64,000 nucleotides of DNA, taken from NCBI GenBank assembly GCA_016648135.1, contig JADDOH010014835.1, positions 1 to 64,000 on the forward strand, in the 5' to 3' direction. This document shows positions 34,096 through 45,400 of the stretch, in pieces. Each line of letters begins with the position of its first letter. The stretch's first letter is position 1. The notes below the pieces were generated by a model. The model saw nothing but the letters and a program-made list of their open reading frames with translations. It had not been told where the DNA came from and made no database searches. Position numbers and translations under genes: made by a program. The stretch comes from Agrypnia vestita (Eukaryota; Arthropoda; Insecta; Trichoptera; Phryganeidae).

Positions 34096-34320
34096 ATTAT
34101 ATTACTATACAGTAAGCGGTAAACACGTAATTAATTAAGGCTGTCACTATGAGCCAAAAGACATGAAAATACTTAAATAAATTACGTCTGCTTAACCAAA
34201 ATAAATACAGTATGCAATCTTCATACCACTTTAAATAGAATCGTTAGATATGGAAAAGCCGCGATATCACTACTCCTCGTACGACATGCGAGGGGAGGAG
34301 ATATCCTGCGTCGCCATATA

Positions 34321-36191
34321 TTCAGGGTGTCTCGTAGCTAGTAGCAAAAACTACGGGGAGTCTTCTTCATTCAATTGTGGATAGAAAATAGTCTTTACAC
34401 TTACGGCGTCATCAGAGTTTCTATTTTTGTTTCAACGTTTCCGGCTTTTTTCCGCAAAACGTTCAACTATCCCTGCAGTGAGTTATATCGAATATTAAAA
34501 ATTAATTTACATTGAAACAAGTCAAATAAAACAATTTAAGGTTTTAAATAATTTAAATATTTTTTTAAGGTAAGGTAAGGTTTTCTTAATATTCAATATT
34601 TGTGTCGGACTTTGTCTCCGTACGTTCAGACGGTTCGAATAAAGTACCAGTTATTTTATCACCCAAAAAAGAGTAAAGTTTGGCTTTACATGCAAAATGA
34701 GCGTATTTATCCGTTTTTACGTCCTTTTTTTTTCAGTTGTTTGCGAATGCTCTTTATTTCTGCTGAAATAGAGGGCACCCGCGAACGACCTCGCACGATC
34801 GGACGCTACAAATCGTATAATATCGTAACCCACGATTTTTAGTTTTTTGTGTATTTCCTATGTATTTAATTATATCTTTATTTCCAAGAAAGAAAAAAAA
34901 AATTTGCAATAAATAACGTTTTTTTCGGACGTATTTTATCGTATCTCAAACAATCACACATTTTTTACGAAGTATACTATCGTATGTAACACTTACGATA
35001 ATTTGCGTTGGAAAATAACATAAGATAATTTTATCTTATGTAACACTTACGATAACATACGTTGGAAAATAACATAAGATAATTATCGTATGTAACACTT
35101 ACGATAACATACGTTGGAAAATAACATAAGATAATTATCGTATGTAACACTTACGATAATATGCGTGAGAAAATAACATAAGAAAATTATCGTATGTAAC
35201 ACTTACGTTATTTAACGTCGCGTCTTTTCCGAAGTAAAATGTTGTAAGTCATTTATACGATATTTTACGTCGCGTCTTTTCCGGAGTATAATATCGTATG
35301 TGCATTTCTACAAAAACCTTTAATAATTTCGACTTTTTTGTGATTATTTATGAAACTACAGTGTAAAGTAAAATATTGAAACGAAATTTCAAAAAAATTG
35401 GGCAATATTTAGATTTATACCGGACGAAAATATGTTCAAATCCTTCTCCTGTAAAATTGAATTTTGTGGGTTACGATATTATACGTAGGAGCCGTCGAAA
35501 TATTGGAGTATGGCTCTGTTAAAAACCTCAGCAACCGTAGAGCATGAATGAACGAATGCAACCGAAGCAAAAGTGGCGTGCCAAGACAGAAGACTACGGC
35601 GTTCTATCCTTTCTGCCTACCGCTGCGGTGACGCGGCGCGGGGGTTTGTTTGTTTTTTTTGTTCTGTAAAGAGTAGATTTAATATTGTGGATCAGGGTAT
35701 TTTATATGTATTGGTACAAACAAGTTAAAATGATTTTTTGGTAGACGTCTGGTAGGAACCGTCGATAAGTATGTAATGGTATTATATTTTTTTCTTCATC
35801 CAATTTTTTACGGAAAATTCTTTCTACAGTTACGGAGATAAGCGACATTAAAGTTTGCATTTTTTTGGTAATATTTCTGGCTTATTTTTGCAAAAAGTTG
35901 AATTATTATTACAGTACCTTGTATCGATTACAATAAATTTGTTTGCTTCAGTACAACTCAAATAAAATTATAAACCTTTAAAGCGAATGAATTTTTCATA
36001 ATCAAATGATATAAATAACTGCAATGACGGTTCAACTTTTTGCAAAAAATAAGCGAGAAACATTTTTAAAAATGCAAATTTGATATTGAATATCTCCATA
36101 ACTGCCGATGGTTGCTTGAAATTTTTCGACTCATTATCAAGGCAGGAATCTACCTGCGAAGCTCTTGCTACTAGCTACGAGGCACCCCGTG
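34321..36191. mobile_element. TA-flanked fold-back element, 1.87 kb
   Basis: Inverted ends of about 37 bp: TTCAGGGTGTCTCGTAGCTA on the left and its imperfect complement ending CACCCCGTG on the right, flanked by TA at 34319-34320 and 36192-36193. The inner right arm (TCATTATCAAGGCAGGAATC; TTTCTGGCTTATTTTTGCAA) is related to the element at 27171-27705. It contains the 52-bp tandem array and no transposase. Confidence 0.8.
34978..35212. repeat. 52-bp tandem array inside the fold-back element
   Basis: About four and a half units starting ATCGTATGTAACACTTACGA followed by TAACATACGTTGGAAAATAA and CATAAGATAATT. Units two and three are nearly identical; units one and four vary at TTTGCG or ATGCGTGAG. 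Each unit contains several short CGTA/TACG half palindromes. Confidence 0.9.
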
Positions 36192-36283
36192 TAAGTGATA
36201 TAACCGCCCTTTGAACGTGCAAGTTTTCAACCATTTCAGAGTAGGCATGTTCGAAGGACCTAGCCCCCAGAGGTCCGAGCCTG

Positions 36284-36447
36284 TCACCACTTTCTCTCCG
36301 TGAACTTGGCCTTGTAGCCCCAAGGGGAGTGAGAACTGACGTCGTATGCCCTGGGCATGTCCTTCAGCTTCCAGTCGGAGTGCAGCTCGAACCGGCGCAG
36401 GATGTACACCAGGGTGGTCTTCGCACCGGTTGCAGCGTGCTTCTGAC
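36284..36447 (-). CDS. P450 exon f (L helix to C-terminus, stop)
   Basis: A 164-bp terminal exon after TTTCAG. It completes GQKHAATGAKTTLVYILRRF (the helix after the heme cysteine) and ends GYKAKFTERKW then TGA. A TA-flanked fold-back element ends only 93 bp past the stop, so the 3' UTR and polyadenylation site probably lie inside that transposon (inference). Confidence 0.9.
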
Positions 36448-39400
36448 CTGAAACATTCAAATATCGCCAAATATCAGACAAGTGTTTCAATTGCCCGTCA
36501 CAGGCATGTTCCGTGACAATATTACATTTATTTTTGTAAAATTTGACCCAAATTCCACCAAAATTTTACCCTCCCAGAGTGTTGTAACCCCTTAGATTAA
36601 TAAATGAATAGGTTATTATGAGATATAAAATCACTGCGCAAGTGTATTGCTTGCCCAACGTAACTTGGCGTGCGGCAAATTTGGAACTAAAACCCGCCCC
36701 GCCCGCACCCGGCGGTAACCCCTCGCCCTGTCATTCAGTTCAATTTTGTGTTTGGTCGGGAGCTGTGACATCTTGATTGCCAATGTACACTGAATTATTC
36801 TGTCCAAAACATCCTAAACAGTCCGGGATGGTGCAAGAACAATTGCCAATGAAGTATTAAAATTTTGCGAAGCTGAAAAAGCGAATAATGGACGTCTGAA
36901 AGTTTGACAGATAGAACGGCCGCCATTACTGCATGGTTTCTTTAGTGCTGCCCGACCAAATTTCTGTATTTAATACGACACCGGTCACCGGACATTCTGT
37001 ACGTTATGTATTGTGTAATAAATTTACACCCTGACAACTTCTGTTACGCGTTAGGGACGCCCTCCTCGCACGCCAAGTTATAGTGGTACGTCTATAAAGT
37101 GTGTGGGTTCCAAGGTCGAAAAATTCATGCTTAAAATCTCGTGTAATGCAATATTTTCTTTCCGGTTGTGAAGTCACTCAAACCAAAATGACACTGATTT
37201 AAGTTAGAAATCCTAAATACTGTTATCCTGGTGTAAACAGCAACTAATAATAATCAGAACTAAAGATATATTGAGGACTTCCAAGATGAAGACATTGAAG
37301 ACGATAACAGGCAAGTTGCTGGGGGATCGCGTGAGGAACACCAGAATAAGAGAGGTATATAGGTGGTTAAGAAGGCTAACTCTATTTTGTATTTGGTGAG
37401 AAGATTATATGTGAGGCCTCTCCTCGAATATGCCTCTCAGATCTGGAATCCATATTTTGCTAAAGATGTAGTTTTACTGGAAAACGTTCAGAGACCAGCC
37501 ACAAAATTGCCCTTGGGTCTTAAAAACCTGGAATATGCGGAAAGGCTGAGAGTCTTGAAACTGCCCACTCTTCAGGAGCGACGAGCGAGAGGTGACCTCA
37601 TCGAGACATTCAAGATTCTATCGGGCTACTACAATATTCCTAATATGACAGATATGTTTGCATTAAATATGTGGGCCTTCAAGGACATCACCTGAAGTTG
37701 AACAAGTTTTGGTTCTCGTGTAATCCAAGAAAGCATGCATTAAAAGCAATGGAGTGGTCAATATGTGGAACAGTTTGCCTGAGGGTGTCAGCCACAGCCA
37801 GTGTCAACCAATTTAAAAATAGGCTGGATATTCAAATGAGAGACAGTGATATGGGCCTATCAGCTTAAGCTACTTTCCCATTATCAATAATAATAATATG
37901 AGGCTGAGGACATTGTACGATGGAGTAGACAGCGAAGGAGGGACAGGTATGGTCATGCCCAGGGAATGGATAGCACCAGACTCCTTGTCGCACTACATAG
38001 TCACCCTCGCGGAACCCGCCCCCGAGTCCCAAAAGATGGAAGGACAGCTGGGAATCCAACTCACAGGAGACCTATCCTCTGGAGAACAAACCACACAGGT
38101 CTTTTAAAAGGAAGAAGAAGAAGAAAAAGTCGTTATCTTGAAAAATATATTACACGTATCAGATACAGATGCCGGCAAACATGTTGAACATTTTTCGGCG
38201 AAGTGGGGGAGAGTTTGCGCATGTACCATTCCACCAACGAGACCCAAAATTTGTCTTCTGCGCATACCCCCACCACGCCGAAAAATGTCCAAGAAGTTTG
38301 CCGGCAACTGTACTAGTGACGTTACACGCTGGACTGTCGCATGGAACGAAATTATTTTTGAAGCGCAACTTATAAATAGGAATTTGAAGAACTACAGATT
38401 TTATTAAGGTGATCGTCCAGCATAGTAAGCAAATTACTCATATTTTCTCTTGCGTTTTTTATCACATTTTTGTACGGAAATATATAATTTTAAAATTTAT
38501 TAATTAGGTTACATATATTTTAAACACGAATATCTTGTTAAAATGAGACAAACTAAATGATATAATTTATTAATAAATTAACAAACCTTCGATGTTTTAA
38601 AAATGAAGAAAATTGCTCCACTTTGTGAGCCATTTATGAATGGCCTCGTGAGATGTCGTTTTCTTTTATTATTATATTAATAATTTACTATTATATTATA
38701 AAATAATATTACAAAGTAAACAATTATCCTATTTATTATAATTATTTCTAACTCCGTTAGTTTGTTTATTTACAATTTATGTTTTAAAAATCACTGTTTT
38801 TTAAATATTTTATTTTTGTGTATTTTTTTCAACCCTTTTTAGATAGTTGTAAAATCTTTTTCTTAGATAAATTAAAGGAAAATACATTATTATTTTAAAA
38901 TAAATATAAAAAAAAACTTATTCTAGATTTTAGAATTTAGCTATTTAATCAAGACACTGCGTATTGTTTCATTAAATATCTAAAATCAGGAAAATCGACA
39001 AAGATTTTGATTTTTTTTTTGTTTTTATTTTAAAATATAGTATCTTTTATTTTGATTTTTGAAGTAAAAAAGTTGTAACCATTTAAAAAGAGTTGAAAAA
39101 AACACACAAAAAATAAAATTAAAAAACACAGTGTTTTTTAAAACATAAATTGTAAGTAAGCAAAATGATACATTTTGCAATAATTTTGTATAATCGTTTA
39201 TTTTGTAGTATTATTGAAAAAAATACATCTTACGAGGATATTCAGTCAGAAAGGCCAGCTAAGTTGAGAAATTTTCTTAATTTTTAAAATATCATAGATT
39301 CGGTAATTTATTAATTAATTATGTACTTCGGTTTGTGTCATTTTAATAAAATATCCGCATGTAACCCGATGAATAAATTTTAAAGTGATACATTTCCATA

Positions 39401-42400
39401 CAAAAATGTGATAAAAAACGTAAGAAAGGATATGAGAAAAAAATGTGATATTCGCTCACTTTGCCGGACGATTGCCTTAAGTGGGATCCACCACCCAGGA
39501 CCGTTTTATGCGCAAAAGCTCCCATATGGGCCCTACACTCTCGCCATCGGGTTGGCATTTTTATTATGTTTCTGTTTCCTCGCTACGCCGTAGACGAAGC
39601 AAAGGCACTCGTGTAGCGCAGCGAAGAGTTCGCAAAAACCACTTCATTGTTTCAGGGATGCGATAAGGACCAAAATAAAATTAATGAAACACAGAAAGAG
39701 AAAATAATAGATAACTCTGAACAACAAGTTTTGTGTCATGCTTTAGGTTCATTCAACCCACCTAGACAGTTCCTGGGTCCTCCGCTGAAGGGGTAGAATG
39801 CCCACGGATGCCTCTTAGCCACCTCCTCCGGGGTGAACCTCTCGGGGATGAAGACATCCGGGTCGGGCCATGTATCGGGATCCCGGTGAGTCAACATCAA
39901 CATCAAGGCAATGTTGGTCTTCGCCGGAATGACCACATCTGAAACTCCTGTGACAACTTGGTAATAACCATCAACCAACATAAACATGACTGGGGCACTT
40001 ATAGTGCAGAGGCCAGTCTCACTGGACAGACTTCTGTACGATAATAACACAACATAATGTGGTAGACACCATGTTTTATATCAATATTACCAAACCAAAT
40101 CCGACATCGAACATTTATCACATGCGTCAAGGACTTGTCAAGAACAAGTATGCACTAACTAGCCTACAGAACGATCAGGAATTAGTGCATGCTTGTCCTT
40201 GATAAGATTAACACGCTTATGATAAATGTTGGTAAAAAGTTAACAATACTACAGTTGTGGTGTATAGTGTTGTGAACATAGTAGTGTATTGTTGGTCTTG
40301 ACGAAGAGTCGGGTACGTCTGGAAATAGGTAGACCTAAAATCTGGTAGTGGTTTATACTAATGAAACTAACACTCTGTTATAATGTCTAACCACAAAGTT
40401 AATGCTTTAAATATTAACAATTACTTACATACATTAAAATGGCTGATATAATATTGATATAACCGCGGTTAATTGTGCCGATCCGATATCGCATTGTTCT
40501 CGGAATTCCGTCCTTAAGTTCGAGGGCCCACATGTGACCGACCTTTTTTTTTGAACCGGCAAGACAGATGTGCGTAAACAACACATTCCTGAATTTGCCG
40601 CGTTATTTAATAATCTGATTGTAGGCCGTAGATTAAGCAAGATAATAATTAGATGATTATTGTAGAATAAGGTTTTGTTATAGCGTAAATATTATCTTAT
40701 AACTAATATTAGATATAATAACGCAAGCAGTAAGATCGGACATTGGGAATAATTATAAACAAGGTTTTCGCGCCAAGTTCCCAGTTCGCTTATCCGACCC
40801 AACACGGGTTGATGGAGGAAGTGAGGGGCGCGGGGAGAGGCTTCCCGCACAGGGAAGAAAGAGAATATACCTCGGCGCGGGCACCCGCCCGAGGCTGTTC
40901 GTCCCAATCTCCTGTCGAGTGTGTGTCGGTCCTTCCCACGGGAGCGAATCTCCCGCCACTTGTTTGCGTGGCCGCGATATATCCTGCGTCTGTCGTGACG
41001 CCATTGGCAGCGGAGGAAGAAGTCGGAGAATCGACGGTCACCGAGTCTTGGTGGTGACCGGTTCCGCAGCGAGGAGTTCCAGAGAGAGGCCGGATGCCTC
41101 CCGACGAAACGGATGCAGCGACGCGACGCGATAGCGCGCGTGGCCTGGGACAAGAGCCACGCTCAGATGCCTCCGTGGACCCCGCAACGGACGCGCAGGT
41201 CCGTTGAAGCCTATTCATATGTATATATTGTTGCATTGTACCAGAATAAAGAAAGTGAATTGATACCGTTGTTTCATTAGCATCACCGGGCCAGTGGCGT
41301 GCGGTACGCATAAACAAATATTATGCAATTACATAAAAAATATACTATAAATATTACACTAATTATCACTAAAACTAATATTCCACATAGGTTCACATTA
41401 ATTCATGTCACTATCGAGAATATTCCGCTCACAAGTAGGCACTTGAATTGAGGACAGCTTGAATTTGAAATCGTCCTTTGCACAAGATAAGGATTATTAA
41501 ATTCATATTTGTTTCTCGGAATCTTTAGTAATGCACACTTTTTTGCTTGTATGCGCTGCACGTCACTGCCGTACCCTCACATTAAGAAGTCACATAAAAA
41601 ATTCACAAACATCAGAAATTATTTCCGTTATTCTTCTCTTGGCATAACTTCCCTTTTCTCGATGATTCACGGACTCTCTGGAAATCTATCAATTGCGAAT
41701 TACATGATTCTATAAATTTGTCACCGAACTAAGAATAAAAATAAAAGCAGAACTAACCATTTTTCATAACAAATTCCTGCGTAACGTATCTTAAGTTAAC
41801 GGTCACGACAGGGAAAATCCTCAGAACTTCCTTAATGCACATGTCCAGGTACGGGAAGTGCTGCAAGTGGTCCTTCTCCACCGGGGCGTCCCTGTTGTCC
41901 TTGTAGAACTCTCTGATCTCCTGAAAGGCCTTTTCCTGACACTCCTTGTGCATGGCCATCATCAGGATCGTTATCAAGATATTTTTGTTCACTGTATCCA
42001 CACTCTGATTGATAAAAAAAATATATATATTAACTTCAGCAGGATTATCCGAGCCTAATTAACTTAACAGTTTATCAAAAACGATAGAACCAAAGTAAAT
42101 AAAATAAAAACAAACTTTTAGTATAACATTTTTTAGCTATTTTAGTAGAGTTTAATCACCATAATGCTGGTTAATAAACAGATAAGATTGTTATTACGGT
42201 CGTTAAGCATATTTAACTGTAACTGGTTGCGAAATTAAATACGAATTTTACCTCTACATAGAACAAACCAAACGCAATATCGCTACACGATTGAAGGAAC
42301 TTATTGGAGCAATTAAAAACAACAACTCCAATATATCGGCAATCTGCGAACATGCATCCAAAGGGAATCTCTGTCACTTCTCTGATTTGACAAGACAAAA

Positions 42401-45400
42401 ATCTTATCAACAGAACCGCACCTAATACCCAGATTAGTAAGGGAGTCCATTGAAAGATACAAACATCCCAATTTCAATAGAGATGACACAACTATCAAGT
42501 ATTTGGCGCCCTGTTCTAACGACACTGATTCAACCCGTCAAAATCCGCCGACGTAACTAGTACATATTGCACACTGGCGACCTTTTTTGTAGAAGAAGTG
42601 AACACTCCACAAAAAAGTGCATATAAGCATTAATCAGTCCGCCCTCTACCTCCTGATGACGTTGAATAAGAATTCAACGAAACGTCGAGAATCGTTTCTC
42701 GGAAAAACATACGGTTCCTATACAATATCCGCAACCAGTTACAGTTAATCATAATGCTGGCTTTATACTCGTAAGAAAAAATATTCTGCCTACATATAAA
42801 TATGCTGTAACCAAGGGTGATTTCTAATGGATTATTTTACTTTTAGAAGTAGTGAGTCAAGGAACATTTCGTGCATTGCTCGGTGCTACTCAACTTAAAC
42901 AAACATAAAAATACTTACAGCGCCCCACATATTCAACATCTCATCAAGGACTTGGTTTCTGGTCAGTTGTCCCTGGCGTTCCGCTTCCAAGAGTAAATCC
43001 ATAAAGGCGGGGACCTTCTCACCTGAATCTGTAATATCTAATAATATTTATTTATTATTGAAATGACATATAAAGGAAGGAAAGAATGCTTTAATGCTTT
43101 AAAAGTGTGAATACAAGCAAGCAAGATGAATGCATGTCATAGCATGTAATAGATGTATCTGTATTTGTTCGATATTCGTGACGTCATGTTGGCACAGAAA
43201 TCGATTCAAATATTGTTCTTTTTTTATGTGGCAACACTGATTGGTTCCTATCGAAAAATGTTCTACCCTCAATTGTTTCCAATCCCCTCTCGTTTCGACA
43301 AGGCTTGTGTTAAAGCTCCAATTTTTCGTCTCGTTGTTTAATTGTACATTTTATAATTTTCGTTTAATTTCGTCTTCGCCGAACTTCGGGAGTAACGAAC
43401 GTTGGGGGCCAACCAAGTGAAACAGTTGTTTGGTGAGGTTATATCGCATCGAGGGACGCCAAAAACACAAAAAGGCGATTTCATTTCCCATTCAAAATAC
43501 AGTCCACTTTTTGCCATCTTTTCTCCGCGTACGTGGCGATTTTTGTGTCGCGTACAGTATTTATTTATTTATATAAATAAAAATGTAAATGTCCAAAATC
43601 GTAAATCTCCTAAAGTTCTTCAACTATTGCTTTGAAATTTTGACACAACGTTCCATTCGAATTCGCACAAATTATTTGAAAAAAAGGCGCCGATACCTAC
43701 ACTTTCAATATTGATAAATATTTAGATATATCTAACATTTTCCGAATTCAAATTTTTTGATTAAAAGGAATGCCTTACAGCGTTTGAACCAATGAGAAAG
43801 TGCCCTTCCGAGCTAATCATTTTAAACGACATTATTCCGAGATTCATAAAAACCTTTAATATCGCATTTGTTACGGACAGGACAAAGCCTGCGCCTACCG
43901 TCAGGCAACCGAACTTTCGAGTTCTGTAGTTGACGTAATCACGTCATATAAATGGTAGAAATTTCTGATGTGAATGAAGCAGAGCAAAGGCCCCTTTCAG
44001 GGCCAACACCGATCGCCGTGACCCGGTTGGGGATGGGTACCGTGCCGAGGACAGCGCGCGAGTTCTCGGCTGCGGTGGTTGTCCTTATACGTGTCTCGGC
44101 GTCAGGCGGCGGCAACCGAGAAAGGGGGAAGCGAATGAAGTAGCTTCATAAAATCACATCTCGCTGGGAGCGATGAAAATGCGTACACGACATGGGCTGA
44201 AATGTATATGTTTTTTACTGAGAAATTTTATATGAAAATCTTAATTTTCAGATTTTCAGAGTTTCTAAAATTATGGAATTTATTGAATTGTTTCAGAGAT
44301 CTCAATGAGACTGAATCACAATTGTATGTAATAAAATGTCGCATTTCATTGCTCCAAGTTGAGGAGAGAGAGCGGGAGGTGATTTTATTCCACATGTAAA
44401 GAGCATTGATGCCTGGTTGCCATGACAACCGGGTATCATCATCATCAGCACTTGGTCACCCCCGACCCAGTCGGGCGTGAATACCGTGTCTAAGTCGGTA
44501 ACCTGGGCGACAGGTCTGGAACTCGCAATTAAAATATGAATCGAGAGAAATGATGCTCTCGGAAAGTAAAATTACGCCTCGCTTTGAACATGTAAATGTG
44601 TTGTACAGCGTGATCCAGACATGTCTTTCATACTGGCACAATATTGTATTATAAATGCTAATGAATGTCTCTGATTTCAGAATTTGAAATTCCTTGTTGA
44701 AATCCAAGAGCTTGACAGAATTGCATCATGACTGTATGTAAAAATGGAATGTCACATTTTATTGTTCAATAAAAGAGAAAGCGGGAGGTATTTTTATTTG
44801 CGTAAGACGCAAGTTTGCCCTATTATCTGAACCATTTTGGTTGAACACTGAAAGTAAAGTCATTTTAAAATCCCGGCAAAATCAGTTGCCGGTCACTTTG
44901 AAGAAATTACATGGTCAAAAATATTTTATGAAATTTACCTAAAATAAAGAGTTGTCAAGTAAATGCACACACACACACTGCGCGATATAGTGAGTTATCG
45001 GCAGTGATATGGTAAAAAACACATTTTTTCTGATAATTGAATATCTTATGGGAATTAATCAAAGTGAGATTGCAGCTCTCACAGACTTAAAATCAAACTG
45101 AAACCTTTTTTACAGTGTTCTCAACAAGAATACTTCTTAAGTTAATGTGTTTTTACGCATGTAAAGTTGTACCGGGACGCCGGAGAAAGCTAAATGAGAA
45201 AGTTTTCTCCGCGGCCCCCTTTGAAGGCATATAGCGCAAGTAATATTTTCATGACAGACTTGAAAATATTACTACAAGACGCGCCCAGTCAATACCTATT
45301 CATTGGTAATGCTAAGACATCGATAAACATTTGGTCACTAATTTTTAATGAATTTAATCTGACCACCACTGAGGTAAATTTCCGCCGGAATCACAAAAAT

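Noticed and set aside
34978..35212. CRISPR array
   Set aside because: Contiguous 52-bp tandem units without unique spacers, in a eukaryotic transposon.
40692..41317. Overlapping long frames (up to 175 codons) on both strands
   Set aside because: They arise together in a GC-rich block with few stops; residues are Arg/Ser/Gly-rich with no known domain and no splice or start context.
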